Part shown: positions 38,089 through 46,843 of the stretch, in pieces
Layout of the letters: every line of letters begins with the position of its first letter
How positions within the stretch are numbered: position 1 is the stretch's first letter
From: Cryobacterium lactosi
Lineage (GTDB): Bacteria > Actinomycetota > Actinomycetes > Actinomycetales > Microbacteriaceae
Length of the DNA stretch: 64,000 bases
Direction: 5' to 3'
NCBI RefSeq assembly: GCF_004403945.1
Contig: NZ_SOHM01000027.1
Location: 374-64,373, forward strand
Made by a program: the position numbers and the translations under genes
Notes under the pieces: model-generated
What the model was told of the DNA's origin: nothing
What the model saw: only the letters and a program-made list of their open reading frames with translations
Databases searched by the model: none

Positions 38089-39466
38089 GTGGATCATGCT
38101 CGGGATCGGCCTGATCCTGACCCTGGGCACGGGCTTGTTCGTGGCCAGCGAATTCGCGCTGGTCAATCTCGACCGCTCCGAGCTCGAGGCGCGCCAGGGC
38201 CGCGGCGAGACCCGCCTGGCGATGACGATCGCCGCTCTCAAGATCACCTCGACGCACCTCTCCAGCGCCCAGCTGGGCATCACCCTGACGACGCTGCTCA
38301 CCGGGTATGCGATGGAGCCGGCGATCAGTTCCCTGCTCGCACCGGTGTTGGGCCTGGCCGGCATCCCTGCCGCCGTGGTTCCGGTAGTGGGATCCACCAT
38401 CGCCATCGTGCTCGCCACCCTGATCTCGATGATCATCGGTGAGCTGGTGCCCAAGAACTTCGCCCTGGCCCTGCCGATCCACACCGCCAAAGTCGTCATC
38501 CCGTTCCAGACTGTGTTCACCACTGTGTTCAGGCCCGCGGTGACGGTGCTGAACGAGAGCGCCAACGGGCTGCTCCGTGCCGTGGGCATCGAGCCCAAGG
38601 AAGAGATCTCCGGGGCCCGCACCGCCGAGGAACTCTCCTCGCTGGTGCGCCGGTCCGCCAGCGCGGGACTGCTCGAAGAAGACACCGCCACCCTGCTGCA
38701 CCGCACCCTGCTGTTCTCCGGGCACACCGCCTCCGACGTGATGACGCCCAGGCCCCGCCTGGCCAGTATCCAGCGCAACGCCAGCGCCCAGGCCGTCATC
38801 GACCTCACCCGCCAGACCGGCTACTCCCGTTTCCCGGTCATCGACGAGAGCGCCGACGACGTCGTGGGCATCGTGCACGTCAAGCAGGCCGTTGCCGTGC
38901 CCCGCAAACGACGCGCGGATGTGCCGGTGTCGGCCCTGCAGTCTGAGGCCCTGCGGGTGCCGGAGACCATGAAACTGGACGGCTTGCTCAGCGAGCTGCG
39001 CGGCCGCGGGTTCCAGATGGCCGTCGTGGTCGACGAGTACGGCGGAACCGCCGGTGTCGTGACCCTGGAGGACCTGGTGGAAGAACTCGTCGGCGAGGTC
39101 GCCGACGAGCACGACCGCACCAGGGCCGGCATCGTGCGCGGGACCGGCTCCCTGACCTTCCCCGGCATGTTGCGACCGGACGAACTCCACGAGCGCGCCG
39201 GCCTGGTCGTGCCTGAGGACGGCCCGTACGAGACCGTCGCGGGCTTCGTGATGAGCGAACTCGGCCGACTGCCCGTCGTGGGAGACCTCGTGCGTATCAG
39301 CACCGGCGAGCTGCGGGTGGAGCGGCTGGACGGCCGCCGCATCGACCGCCTGCGCTACACCCCCGATCCCGTCGAGCCCGGCGCACCCGCGACCGGTGCC
39401 GTGCGCACCATCCAGAAGGCAGCAGTGACCACTTCCACCCAGACCAAGCGGGAGGGCGGCCGATGA
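38072..39466 (+). CDS. CNNM/CorC (hemolysin) family membrane protein
   Basis: A 464-residue protein with an N-terminal DUF21 membrane domain (about 1-190, three or four hydrophobic segments), two CBS domains (about 215-350, MTPRPRLASIQRN and VVVDEYGGTAGVVTLEDLVEELVGEV) and a C-terminal CorC/HlyC domain (about 360-440). These proteins are implicated in magnesium and cobalt efflux; the name hemolysin is historical. GTG 38072 is used and no strong Shine-Dalgarno is visible. A paralogue follows with a 4-bp overlap. Confidence 0.9.
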   Translation: MLPVYEWIMLGIGLILTLGTGLFVASEFALVNLDRSELEARQGRGETRLAMTIAALKITSTHLSSAQLGITLTTLLTGYAMEPAISSLLAPVLGLAGIPAAVVPVVGSTIAIVLATLISMIIGELVPKNFALALPIHTAKVVIPFQTVFTTVFRPAVTVLNESANGLLRAVGIEPKEEISGARTAEELSSLVRRSASAGLLEEDTATLLHRTLLFSGHTASDVMTPRPRLASIQRNASAQAVIDLTRQTGYSRFPVIDESADDVVGIVHVKQAVAVPRKRRADVPVSALQSEALRVPETMKLDGLLSELRGRGFQMAVVVDEYGGTAGVVTLEDLVEELVGEVADEHDRTRAGIVRGTGSLTFPGMLRPDELHERAGLVVPEDGPYETVAGFVMSELGRLPVVGDLVRISTGELRVERLDGRRIDRLRYTPDPVEPGAPATGAVRTIQKAAVTTSTQTKREGGR

Positions 39467-40521
39467 GCGACTGGGCCGGAATCGGCTGGCTGTTCGTGCT
39501 GCTGCTCGGCAACGCGTTCTTCGTGGCGGCGGAATTCGCCGTGATCTCCGCACGGCGCTCCCAGATCGAACCCCTCGCAGAAGCCGGCAAGCGCAGTGCC
39601 AAGACGGCGCTGTGGGCGATGGAGCATGCCACCTTGATGCTGGCGACCTCGCAGTTGGGCATCACCGTGTGCTCGCTGCTGATCCTGAATGTGTCGGAGC
39701 CGGCGATCCACCACCTGCTGGAGATCCCGTTGAAGCTCACGGGGCTCCCCGAGGAGGTGATCGGCACGATCGCGTTCGTCATCGCGCTCCTGATCGTGTC
39801 GTACCTGCACGTCGTGTTCGGCGAGATGGTGCCCAAGAACCTCTCCTTCTCGATTCCCGACCAGGCCGTGCTGATCCTGGCCCCGCCGCTGGTGTTCTTC
39901 GGCCGGCTCGTCAAGCCCGTCATCGTGGCCTTGAACTCCACGGCGAATGGGGTGCTGCGCCTGTTCGGAGTGGCGCCCAAACACGAGGCGACGAGCACCT
40001 ACACGCTCGACGAGGTCGCCACCATCGTCACGCAGTCCACCAGGGAGGGTGTGCTCACCGACGATTCGGGGGCCCTCACCGCGGCGTTCGAGTTCACCAC
40101 CCGCAAGGCCAGGGACATCGCGGTGCCGCTTGACCAGCTGGTCAGCCTGCCCGAATCGGCCACGCCCGCCGACGTGGAGAAGGCCGTCACCCGGCACGGT
40201 TTCTCCCGATACGTCCTCGACAATGCCGGCGGCGAACCGGCCGGGTACATCCACCTGAAGGACGTGCTCGGCCTCAACGTGGACCCCGTCGAGAGCGGCA
40301 CAAACGGTTACACGGACCCGATCCCGGCCAAGCTCATCCGGCAACTGGTGTCGATCTTCGAGGACACCGACCTGGAGGATGCCCTCGCCACCATGCGGCG
40401 CTCCGGAGCGCACCTGGCCCGCACGTTCACCGCGACCGGCGACACCACCGGGGTGCTCTTCCTTGAAGACATCATCGAGGAGCTCGTGGGCGAAGTGCAG
40501 GACGCCACCAGGAGACTCTAG
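39463..40521 (+). CDS. CNNM/CorC family membrane protein, second copy
   Basis: A 352-residue paralogue of the preceding protein. The DUF21 membrane domain (about 5-185) and CBS pair (about 205-345) are present, but the C-terminal CorC/HlyC domain is missing. The ATG overlaps the upstream stop codon (ATGA), so translation is coupled; tandem pairs like this occur across actinobacteria. Its TAG overlaps the convergent GGDEF/EAL gene within one CTAG. Confidence 0.9.
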   Translation: MSDWAGIGWLFVLLLGNAFFVAAEFAVISARRSQIEPLAEAGKRSAKTALWAMEHATLMLATSQLGITVCSLLILNVSEPAIHHLLEIPLKLTGLPEEVIGTIAFVIALLIVSYLHVVFGEMVPKNLSFSIPDQAVLILAPPLVFFGRLVKPVIVALNSTANGVLRLFGVAPKHEATSTYTLDEVATIVTQSTREGVLTDDSGALTAAFEFTTRKARDIAVPLDQLVSLPESATPADVEKAVTRHGFSRYVLDNAGGEPAGYIHLKDVLGLNVDPVESGTNGYTDPIPAKLIRQLVSIFEDTDLEDALATMRRSGAHLARTFTATGDTTGVLFLEDIIEELVGEVQDATRRL

Positions 40522-43397
40522 GTCTGTGTCCCCGCGCCCGCGCCTGTCGCCGGGTTCCAGGTCTCGCTCGGGCGGCCCAGCAGGTAGCCCTGGGCGAGCA
40601 GGGCACCGGCGGAGCGGAGACTGTCGAGCTGTTCCGTCGTCTCCACCCCCTCGGCGATCACCTCCACGTCAAGCTGTGAAGCCAGCGCCAGAATCCCCTG
40701 CACGAGGGATACGGAAGAGGCATCGGGAAGGTTCTTGATGAAGCTGCGGTCGATCTTGATCTGGTCGACGGGCAGCGTGTTGAGCCACGTGAGGGTCGAG
40801 AAGCCGGTGCCGAAGTCGTCCAAGGATATGCGGACGCCCAGGCGGCGCAGCTCCACCAGGCGCTCCACGATGCCGGGGAGATCGAAGAGGGACCGGCTCT
40901 CCACCACCTCGAGGGTGAGCCGCTCCGGTGCGAGGGCGTTCCGGTTCAGGGCTGCGCGAACAGTCGGCACGAGTCTGGAGTCCAGGAGGGTGGCCGCGTC
41001 GAGATTGACGGCGATGCCCAGGGCGCGACCGCCCTGCTGCGGCCATTCGACCACGGCATGGCAGGCGGTTGCGATCACCCACAGGTCCATCTCGATGACG
41101 AGTCCCCGTTCCTGTGCCAGAGGGAGGAACGCGCCAGGGGCCAAAACGCCCAGCCGCGGGTGCTTCCAGCGAAGGAGGGCTTCCGCGCCCACCACAGTTT
41201 CGTCCCCGAAGCGGGAGATGTCCACGACGGGTTGGTAGTGCAGCCTCAGCTCATTCGCCTCGACGGCGCGGGCCAGCTCGACCAGCAGCGAGGTGTCGGA
41301 GTTCTCCGGTGATTCCGTTTCGGATGACGCGCTGCCCGGCAGGTCGGCGCGGGCGACCGCGATTTGGTTCCGGCCCGTTCGCTTGGCGTCATACATCCCC
41401 GCGTCGGCCGCGTCGAGGAGATGCTCGCCGTGCCCGCCAGGGCCACGGTGCGAGGACACTCCCACGCTTGCGGAGATGCGCACGTGCTGACCGGCGAGGT
41501 GGAAAGGCGGATTCAGGCAGTTGACAACACGGCGGGCCAGCTCGACGGCGTACTCTTCCCCGTCGAGATCGGTGAGCAGCACCGCGAACTCGTCGCCGCC
41601 GAGGCGGCCGATGGTGTCATTGCTGCGGATCTCGCTGCGCAGGCGAGCCGCGACCTGCCGCAGCAATTCGTCTCCGGCACGGTGCCCAAGGCGGTCATTG
41701 ACGCGTTTGAAGTTGTCCAGGTCGCAGAACAGCACCGCCGTGTACACGTCGGGCTGGCACTGCGCCAGTTCGGTATCGAGCAGCTGAGTGAAAAGGGCCC
41801 GGTTGGGCAGGCCCGTCAGGGCATCATGCTGGGATTGGTGCCGCACGGTCTCGAGCAGCTGGGCCCTCTGCATGGCCGTTTCACCCTGGTGACTGACCCC
41901 ATCGATCAGGGCGCCGGCCTCGGCCAGGACCTCGGCAGGCACCGGCGCAGTCCAGCTTGCCGTAGCGACTCCCATGAGCACGTCCCCGGCGAGGAGCGGC
42001 ACAACGACAACGCTGTGCACGCCTATCGAACGAAGCTGCTCCGCCAGCACCGGGCTGGCCCCGTCAGCGGTGATCAGAACGCGCTCCTGCTTCGTGAGAA
42101 CGCCGAGCAGTTCCGGCGTCTGGACAACCGGAAAGGTGGTGCCGAGGAACAGTTCGCGATAATCTGCCCGGCGCCCTGAGGCCGCGACCGGCCTCAGCTC
42201 GCCCAGGTCGGGGTCCCAGAGGAGAACGGATGCCGCGTCACTGCCGACGATCGTCGGCACGGCCGAGGCGACGACCTCCGCGATCGCCTCCACGCTGTCG
42301 CTGGTCGCCAACCGCTGAGCCAGGTTGAGCAACGCGGCCGTGCGCCGCCCCTCCCGACGGGACTCCTCGAGCGCCGTGAAGAGGTCCAGGGCCGCCGCCG
42401 CGTGACCGGCGTAGGCATCGAGGAGAGCGCGATCTCCGAGCATCGCGTTGTGTCCCTCCGCGAACACCGCGGCCAGGTGCCCGTGGATCTTGCGGTTGGA
42501 GGCGATGTCGACGACGACAAGCGCCCGCTCGCCCAGTAGCTCTCCGCGCAGCATCCGAGCCACGAGATCGGCAGCACGTTCGTCGCTGAGTCCTCGCTGG
42601 CGCACCATCGGCGCGCCACCACCGGCCGGTTCGACGATGAGGAGGTAGGCCGGCGCGAGCACCGCGGAGGCGGCGCGATCGACGATCCGGTCCAGCACCT
42701 CATCGACGTCGTCGCTGTTCACGAGGTCGGCCGCGGCCAGTTGCACCTCTCTCACCTTGTCGCGCAGAACATTGAGGGATGCGTCCGCCAAACGACTTCG
42801 TGTGCGCCACGACCACCAGCGCACTCGCGTCGACCAGGTCAGCAGGTATTCGCACGCCGGGTAGCCGTCCGACTGGCACCGCGGGTGACTGAGGTGGGCG
42901 AGGGCGAGCCCGAAGATGGCCGGCACTGACGACAACAGTCCCTGGGCGTATTGGCAGTCGAGCCGGGACGGGAGATAGCCGTCGTGGAGCCGGTACCGTA
43001 CTGTCGCGCTGGTCTTGCCCACCTGGACGGCATCCATCGTGGACGTCGTGGTGAATTTCGGCACCATGCTCGGCATCTGGCGGAAGACCGCCCCGGGTGA
43101 GGCGAACACGCCCAGCAACTGCACGAGCACGGGTTGGGTGCCACCGCGCACCGCGCCGGTTCCCACCGCGAACATGGTGTTCGGGTCGCCGAGCACCGCG
43201 GTTGCGGCCTCGAACAGCCGGATGCGGGTGGCGTAACTGAGCCAGGTCGACGTCTTCTTGAGCGTCGGGGCATCCTGCAGCACGCCCGCCCGGGCAAGCA
43301 CCTCGGTGACGGCACCCTCGCCGCCGCGCTCACGCACATAGTGCAGGAGCAGGCCGATCGTCGTGCTCGCGGTCTCGCGCGGCTCCGCATCCGTCAT
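40518..43397 (-). CDS. putative diguanylate cyclase/phosphodiesterase with GAF and unknown N-terminal domain
   Basis: A 959-residue soluble protein. Residues 1-180 form a domain I cannot name with certainty; it ends HPRCQSDGYPACEYLLTW, a cysteine-containing pattern like ligand-binding V4R or haem-NO-binding-like folds. A GAF region follows (about 260-500). The GGDEF motif is intact (GRLGGDEFAVLL, near 599), as is EAL (GAEALLRWKHP, near 737) with DDFGTGFSTLTWL and EGVETTEQ, so both making and breaking c-di-GMP is possible. ATG 43397 has GGAGG 8 nt upstream. Confidence 0.9.
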   Translation of the reverse strand: MTDAEPRETASTTIGLLLHYVRERGGEGAVTEVLARAGVLQDAPTLKKTSTWLSYATRIRLFEAATAVLGDPNTMFAVGTGAVRGGTQPVLVQLLGVFASPGAVFRQMPSMVPKFTTTSTMDAVQVGKTSATVRYRLHDGYLPSRLDCQYAQGLLSSVPAIFGLALAHLSHPRCQSDGYPACEYLLTWSTRVRWWSWRTRSRLADASLNVLRDKVREVQLAAADLVNSDDVDEVLDRIVDRAASAVLAPAYLLIVEPAGGGAPMVRQRGLSDERAADLVARMLRGELLGERALVVVDIASNRKIHGHLAAVFAEGHNAMLGDRALLDAYAGHAAAALDLFTALEESRREGRRTAALLNLAQRLATSDSVEAIAEVVASAVPTIVGSDAASVLLWDPDLGELRPVAASGRRADYRELFLGTTFPVVQTPELLGVLTKQERVLITADGASPVLAEQLRSIGVHSVVVVPLLAGDVLMGVATASWTAPVPAEVLAEAGALIDGVSHQGETAMQRAQLLETVRHQSQHDALTGLPNRALFTQLLDTELAQCQPDVYTAVLFCDLDNFKRVNDRLGHRAGDELLRQVAARLRSEIRSNDTIGRLGGDEFAVLLTDLDGEEYAVELARRVVNCLNPPFHLAGQHVRISASVGVSSHRGPGGHGEHLLDAADAGMYDAKRTGRNQIAVARADLPGSASSETESPENSDTSLLVELARAVEANELRLHYQPVVDISRFGDETVVGAEALLRWKHPRLGVLAPGAFLPLAQERGLVIEMDLWVIATACHAVVEWPQQGGRALGIAVNLDAATLLDSRLVPTVRAALNRNALAPERLTLEVVESRSLFDLPGIVERLVELRRLGVRISLDDFGTGFSTLTWLNTLPVDQIKIDRSFIKNLPDASSVSLVQGILALASQLDVEVIAEGVETTEQLDSLRSAGALLAQGYLLGRPSETWNPATGAGAGTQT

Positions 43398-43473
43398 GGT
43401 GTGCCCCTCCAATGCACTATCGGCGGGTTTCGGCGCGGCGTAAGCGTCGACGCAGCTCTTGTCGCGAGGTCGG

Positions 43474-44310
43474 CTAGGCCGGTGCCAGCGCCGGCAGCGC
43501 CGCGAGGATGCTGGTGATGACACCCTCGTCCAGGTTCGACGGGGCCTGATGCCTGGCCCGGGCGCGGATGCTCGGGTGGGCGTTGGCGACGGCATAGGAG
43601 TGCCAGGCGGCGTCGAGCATCTCGGCGTCGTTCAGGAAATCGCCGAATGCCATGGTCTGGTCCCGGCTGATGCCCAGGTGCTGCTGCAGGTGGATGAGCG
43701 CCTGGCCCTTGTTCGCGCCCGGACGCATGATGTCGACCCAGTTGCTGCCGGAGATGACAACGTCGGCGGGCAGGTCCAGAGCGAGCACGGCCGGTCCGGT
43801 GCGGGTTTCGGCGCGGCCGGCGTCGAAGATCGCCAGCTTGAGCACGTCATCGCCGTCGGCGGCGACCGTGACGTCGTCGACCGTGGTCAGCGCCGCGTAG
43901 TACGGGCGCACCTGGGCCACGAAGTCCTCGTCGGTGCGTTCGATGTAGGCGCTTCGGGCGCCGCACACGACGATGCCGAGGTCGGCCCCTGCGGCGGCCT
44001 GGGCCCGCACCCACCCGACGATCGGCGCGATGATCGAGCCGACGACGGGTTGCCGGGCGATGCTGACACCGTCGCGCACGACGTTCGTGCCGTTCTCGGC
44101 GATATAGACCAGGCCGTCACGGTCCCCGAAGACGGCCTGCAGGGTCTGGTACTGCCGCCCGCTCGCCGGGGAGAACAGGATCCCGGCCGCCAGGATGCGC
44201 TCCAGCAACGGCCAGAAGTTCGCAGGGACGGCCCCGTCGGCATCGAGCAGGGTGCCATCCATGTCGGAGGCGATCAAACGGATGTCGGCCGGTTCCGTCG
44301 GGTGGATCAT
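43474..44310 (-). CDS. HAD family hydrolase (Cof-type phosphatase)
   Basis: A 278-residue HAD protein. Motif I is DMDGTLLDADG (nucleophile D16, acid D18), followed by a Cof-type C2 cap (about 85-190) and motif IV GDFLNDAEML near the C terminus. Such enzymes dephosphorylate sugar phosphates, FMN or nucleotides; the substrate is unknown. Confidence 0.9.
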   Translation of the reverse strand: MIHPTEPADIRLIASDMDGTLLDADGAVPANFWPLLERILAAGILFSPASGRQYQTLQAVFGDRDGLVYIAENGTNVVRDGVSIARQPVVGSIIAPIVGWVRAQAAAGADLGIVVCGARSAYIERTDEDFVAQVRPYYAALTTVDDVTVAADGDDVLKLAIFDAGRAETRTGPAVLALDLPADVVISGSNWVDIMRPGANKGQALIHLQQHLGISRDQTMAFGDFLNDAEMLDAAWHSYAVANAHPSIRARARHQAPSNLDEGVITSILAALPALAPA

Positions 44311-44450
44311 GGGGGCGCAGTCCTCTGGGTGGTGTTCGGCGGGGAATACACCGGGCGGCGGGCTCCACTTTCATGGTACGCCGGGCCTGGGCCTCGCTGG
44401 TGGGCACGGCCCGGCGTACCCTGTTCGGCAGAAAGGGAATGAGGTGTCTC

Positions 44451-44828
44451 ATGTTGAGTCAATTGGAAGCCGCCGCGGTCCTTCCGGCCAAGGATCTGAC
44501 GCGGGCGAAGTCCTTCTACAAGGACAAGTTGGGCCTCGAGCCGGCCGAGGAGCGCGAGGGCGAATTGCGCTACCGCACCCCCGCCGGCGCGGCCGTGCTG
44601 GTGTATGAAACCGAGAACGCCGGAACGGCCAAGAACACCGCGCTGCTCTGGGTGACCCCCGACGTGCAGGCCGAGGTGGCCAGGCTGCGCCAGGCCGGGG
44701 TGGTGTTCGAGGAGTACGACCTGCCCGGGCTGAAGACCGAAGACGGGATCGCCACCACCGGTGCGGAACGCGCGGCCTGGTTCAAGGATTCAGAGGGCAA
44801 CATCCTCTGCGTCGCACAGGAACGCTAG
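44451..44828 (+). CDS. VOC family (glyoxalase-like) protein
   Basis: A 125-residue protein with two beta-alpha-beta-beta-beta modules of the vicinal oxygen chelate fold: LPAKDLTRAKSFYKDKLGLE at the start and LWVTPDVQAEVARLRQAGV in the second half. It resembles glyoxalase/bleomycin-resistance proteins, but the metal ligands are not clearly assignable. ATG 44451 has GAGGTG 5 nt upstream; ATG 44439 is in frame but poorly spaced. Function is unknown. Confidence 0.85.
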   Translation: MLSQLEAAAVLPAKDLTRAKSFYKDKLGLEPAEEREGELRYRTPAGAAVLVYETENAGTAKNTALLWVTPDVQAEVARLRQAGVVFEEYDLPGLKTEDGIATTGAERAAWFKDSEGNILCVAQER

Positions 44829-44836
44829 GGGGCCGG

Positions 44837-45973
44837 TCAGGCCTCCGGCCAGGTGGCCCGCAGGTACGGGCCGGGCCAATAGTCCAGGTGCGCTCCCAAC
44901 TCGTGGGCGGCACGGAGCGCGAAGTGCGGGTCGCGGAGGAACTCCCGGCCGAGCATCACCGCATCCGCCGCCCCCGAGGCGATGATGTCGTTCGCCTGCC
45001 CGGCCGTTGTGATCAGCCCGACGGCGTTGACCGGCACGGCAGCGTGGTCTTTCACGAACCGTGCCAACGGCACCTGGTAGCCCGGTGCCAGCGGAATCTG
45101 CACACCGGTGACATTGCCGCCTGAGGACACGTCGAAGAAGTCGGCACCGGCCCGGGCGGCCCACCCGGCGACGACAGCGGTCTCGTCAACGGTCCAGCCG
45201 TCCACCGCGTAGTCGGTGGCGGAGAACCGCACCAGCAACGGAACGCTCTCGCCGACCTCGGCCCGCACGGCCTCGACGACCCGCAGCAACAGTCGGGCGC
45301 GGTTCTCCAGCGACCCGCCGAACTCGTCGGTGCGCAGGTTGCTCAGCGGCGAGAGGAACTGGTGCAGCAGGTAGCCGTGGGCCGCGTGCAGTTCGAGCAC
45401 GTCGAAGCCGGCGGTCAGGGCGCGGCGGGCGGCGGCGGCGAAGTCGGCGACGACGGTGTCGATCCCGGCCGCATCCAGCGCAACCGGCTCCGCATAACCG
45501 GGAAAGGGGACGGCCGACGGCGCCAGCGCCGGCCAGCCGCCCTGATCGGCGGGCACGCTGCCGCGTTCAGGGGTGCCCCAGGCCGGCCAGGTGGACGCCT
45601 TGCGGCCCGCGTGGGCGAGCTGGATGCCCGCGGTGGCGCCCTGGCGGTGCAGGTAGTCGACGATGCGAGCCCACGCGCTCGTCTGAGCGTCGTTCCAGAT
45701 GCCGGTGTCCCGGTCGGTGATACGGCCCTCCGGGCTCACCGCGGAGGCCTCGGTGACGATCAGGCCGGCGCCGCCTGCGGCCATCGAACCCAGGTGCACC
45801 AGGTGCCAATCGGTGGGCACGCCGTCGCGGCCGTCGACCGAGTACTGGCACATGGGTGCGACCCAGAGCCGGTTGCGGATGGTGACCCCGCGCAGGCTGA
45901 TCGGGTCGAAGAGTGAAACCGTCTGGGCGGAATCGGGTGCGGCGGGGGAGAGTGCTGCTCTGATATCGGACAC
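44837..45973 (-). CDS. old yellow enzyme family NADH:flavin oxidoreductase
   Basis: A 378-residue FMN enzyme of the YqjM class: NRLWVAPMCQYS near residue 35 carries the cysteine used in this class, then VTEASAVSPEGR, and an active-site His pair in LELHAAHGYLLHQFLSPL; the late FMN site is MLGREFLRDPH. It reduces activated alkenes or nitro compounds; the physiological substrate is unknown. GTG 45973 is preceded on its strand by TAGGTT ending 6 nt upstream, a leaderless arrangement, and shares its -10 with the divergent nnrD. Confidence 0.92.
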   Translation of the reverse strand: MSDIRAALSPAAPDSAQTVSLFDPISLRGVTIRNRLWVAPMCQYSVDGRDGVPTDWHLVHLGSMAAGGAGLIVTEASAVSPEGRITDRDTGIWNDAQTSAWARIVDYLHRQGATAGIQLAHAGRKASTWPAWGTPERGSVPADQGGWPALAPSAVPFPGYAEPVALDAAGIDTVVADFAAAARRALTAGFDVLELHAAHGYLLHQFLSPLSNLRTDEFGGSLENRARLLLRVVEAVRAEVGESVPLLVRFSATDYAVDGWTVDETAVVAGWAARAGADFFDVSSGGNVTGVQIPLAPGYQVPLARFVKDHAAVPVNAVGLITTAGQANDIIASGAADAVMLGREFLRDPHFALRAAHELGAHLDYWPGPYLRATWPEA

Positions 45974-45998
45974 CGAAACAACCTATCGTGAGGGCATG
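45971..45998. promoter_or_regulatory. divergent leaderless promoters with overlapping -10 boxes
   Basis: Between GTG 45973 (minus) and ATG 45996 (plus) are only 22 bp. The minus-strand -10 TAGGTT is read from 45985-45980 and the plus-strand -10 TATCGT occupies 45984-45989; they share the TA at 45984-45985. Each ends 6 nt before its start codon. Confidence 0.6.
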
Positions 45999-46838
45999 GC
46001 GAAACCACGACGATGGCTGGAATGGGAGGCCGCCCAGGCGCGCGACTGGATCGCGGTGCCGCAGGCGACCGATGACAAGTACAGCCGGGGGGTCTTGGGC
46101 GTGCGCACCGGGTCCACCGAGTATCCAGGTGCCGCGGTGCTCGGCGTCGAGGCCGCGAGCCGCACCGGGGTGGGCATGCTGCGTTACCTGGGGCCCCGCA
46201 AGGTCGGCGCCCTGGTGCTGCAGCGCCGCCCCGAGGTCGTGACCGCCGACGGCCGGGTGCAGGCCTGGCTGCTCGGCTCGGGGATGGACGCCGACAGCCG
46301 CAGCGCCGAGACCGGCAAGCAACTGCAGAAGGCCCTCCGGCAGGGCCTGCCGACACTCCTGGACGCCGGCGCGCTCGACCTGGTCGGGGCCGGCACCGGA
46401 GCCAGGGTGATCACCCCGCACTACCGGGAGCTGGCCGGGCTGCTGGCCCGCTCGGGGGAGACCGTGGCCGTGGCGGACATCGCGGCCGAGCCGGGCGAGT
46501 GGGCGGTTCGTGCCGCCGGCCTGCTCGGTGTGACGGTGCTGCTGAAGGGCAGCACTACCTACGTCGCGTCGGCATCCGGTATTCGGCTGACGGTGTCCGG
46601 CGCACCGGCCTGGCTGGCGACGGCGGGCTCCGGCGACGTGCTGGCCGGCATCCTCGGCGCCCTGCTGGCCACCAACGCCGCCCGCATCGACGCGGATGCT
46701 GACGCGCTCGCCGCGCTCGCCGCCACGGCCGCGTTCCTGCACGGCGCGGCCGCGCACCGGGCGTCCGGCGGCGGCCCGATTCTCGCCCTGGACATCGCCG
46801 CGGCCGTTCCGGCGACAATCGCCGCTCTGCTGGCCTGA
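45996..46838 (+). CDS. nnrD: ADP-dependent NAD(P)H-hydrate dehydratase
   Basis: A 280-residue ribokinase-fold repair enzyme that dehydrates (S)-NAD(P)HX. Family features are GVLGVRTGSTEYPGAAVLGV near the start, HYRELAGLLA, and the nucleotide site TAGSGDVLAGILGALLA. The epimerase domain (NnrE) usually fused or nearby is not here. TATCGT ends 6 nt before the ATG, so the mRNA may be leaderless; AGGG is only 1 nt from the ATG. A membrane glycosyltransferase-like gene follows 5 bp later. Confidence 0.9.
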   Translation: MAKPRRWLEWEAAQARDWIAVPQATDDKYSRGVLGVRTGSTEYPGAAVLGVEAASRTGVGMLRYLGPRKVGALVLQRRPEVVTADGRVQAWLLGSGMDADSRSAETGKQLQKALRQGLPTLLDAGALDLVGAGTGARVITPHYRELAGLLARSGETVAVADIAAEPGEWAVRAAGLLGVTVLLKGSTTYVASASGIRLTVSGAPAWLATAGSGDVLAGILGALLATNAARIDADADALAALAATAAFLHGAAAHRASGGGPILALDIAAAVPATIAALLA

Positions 46839-46843
46839 CCAGC

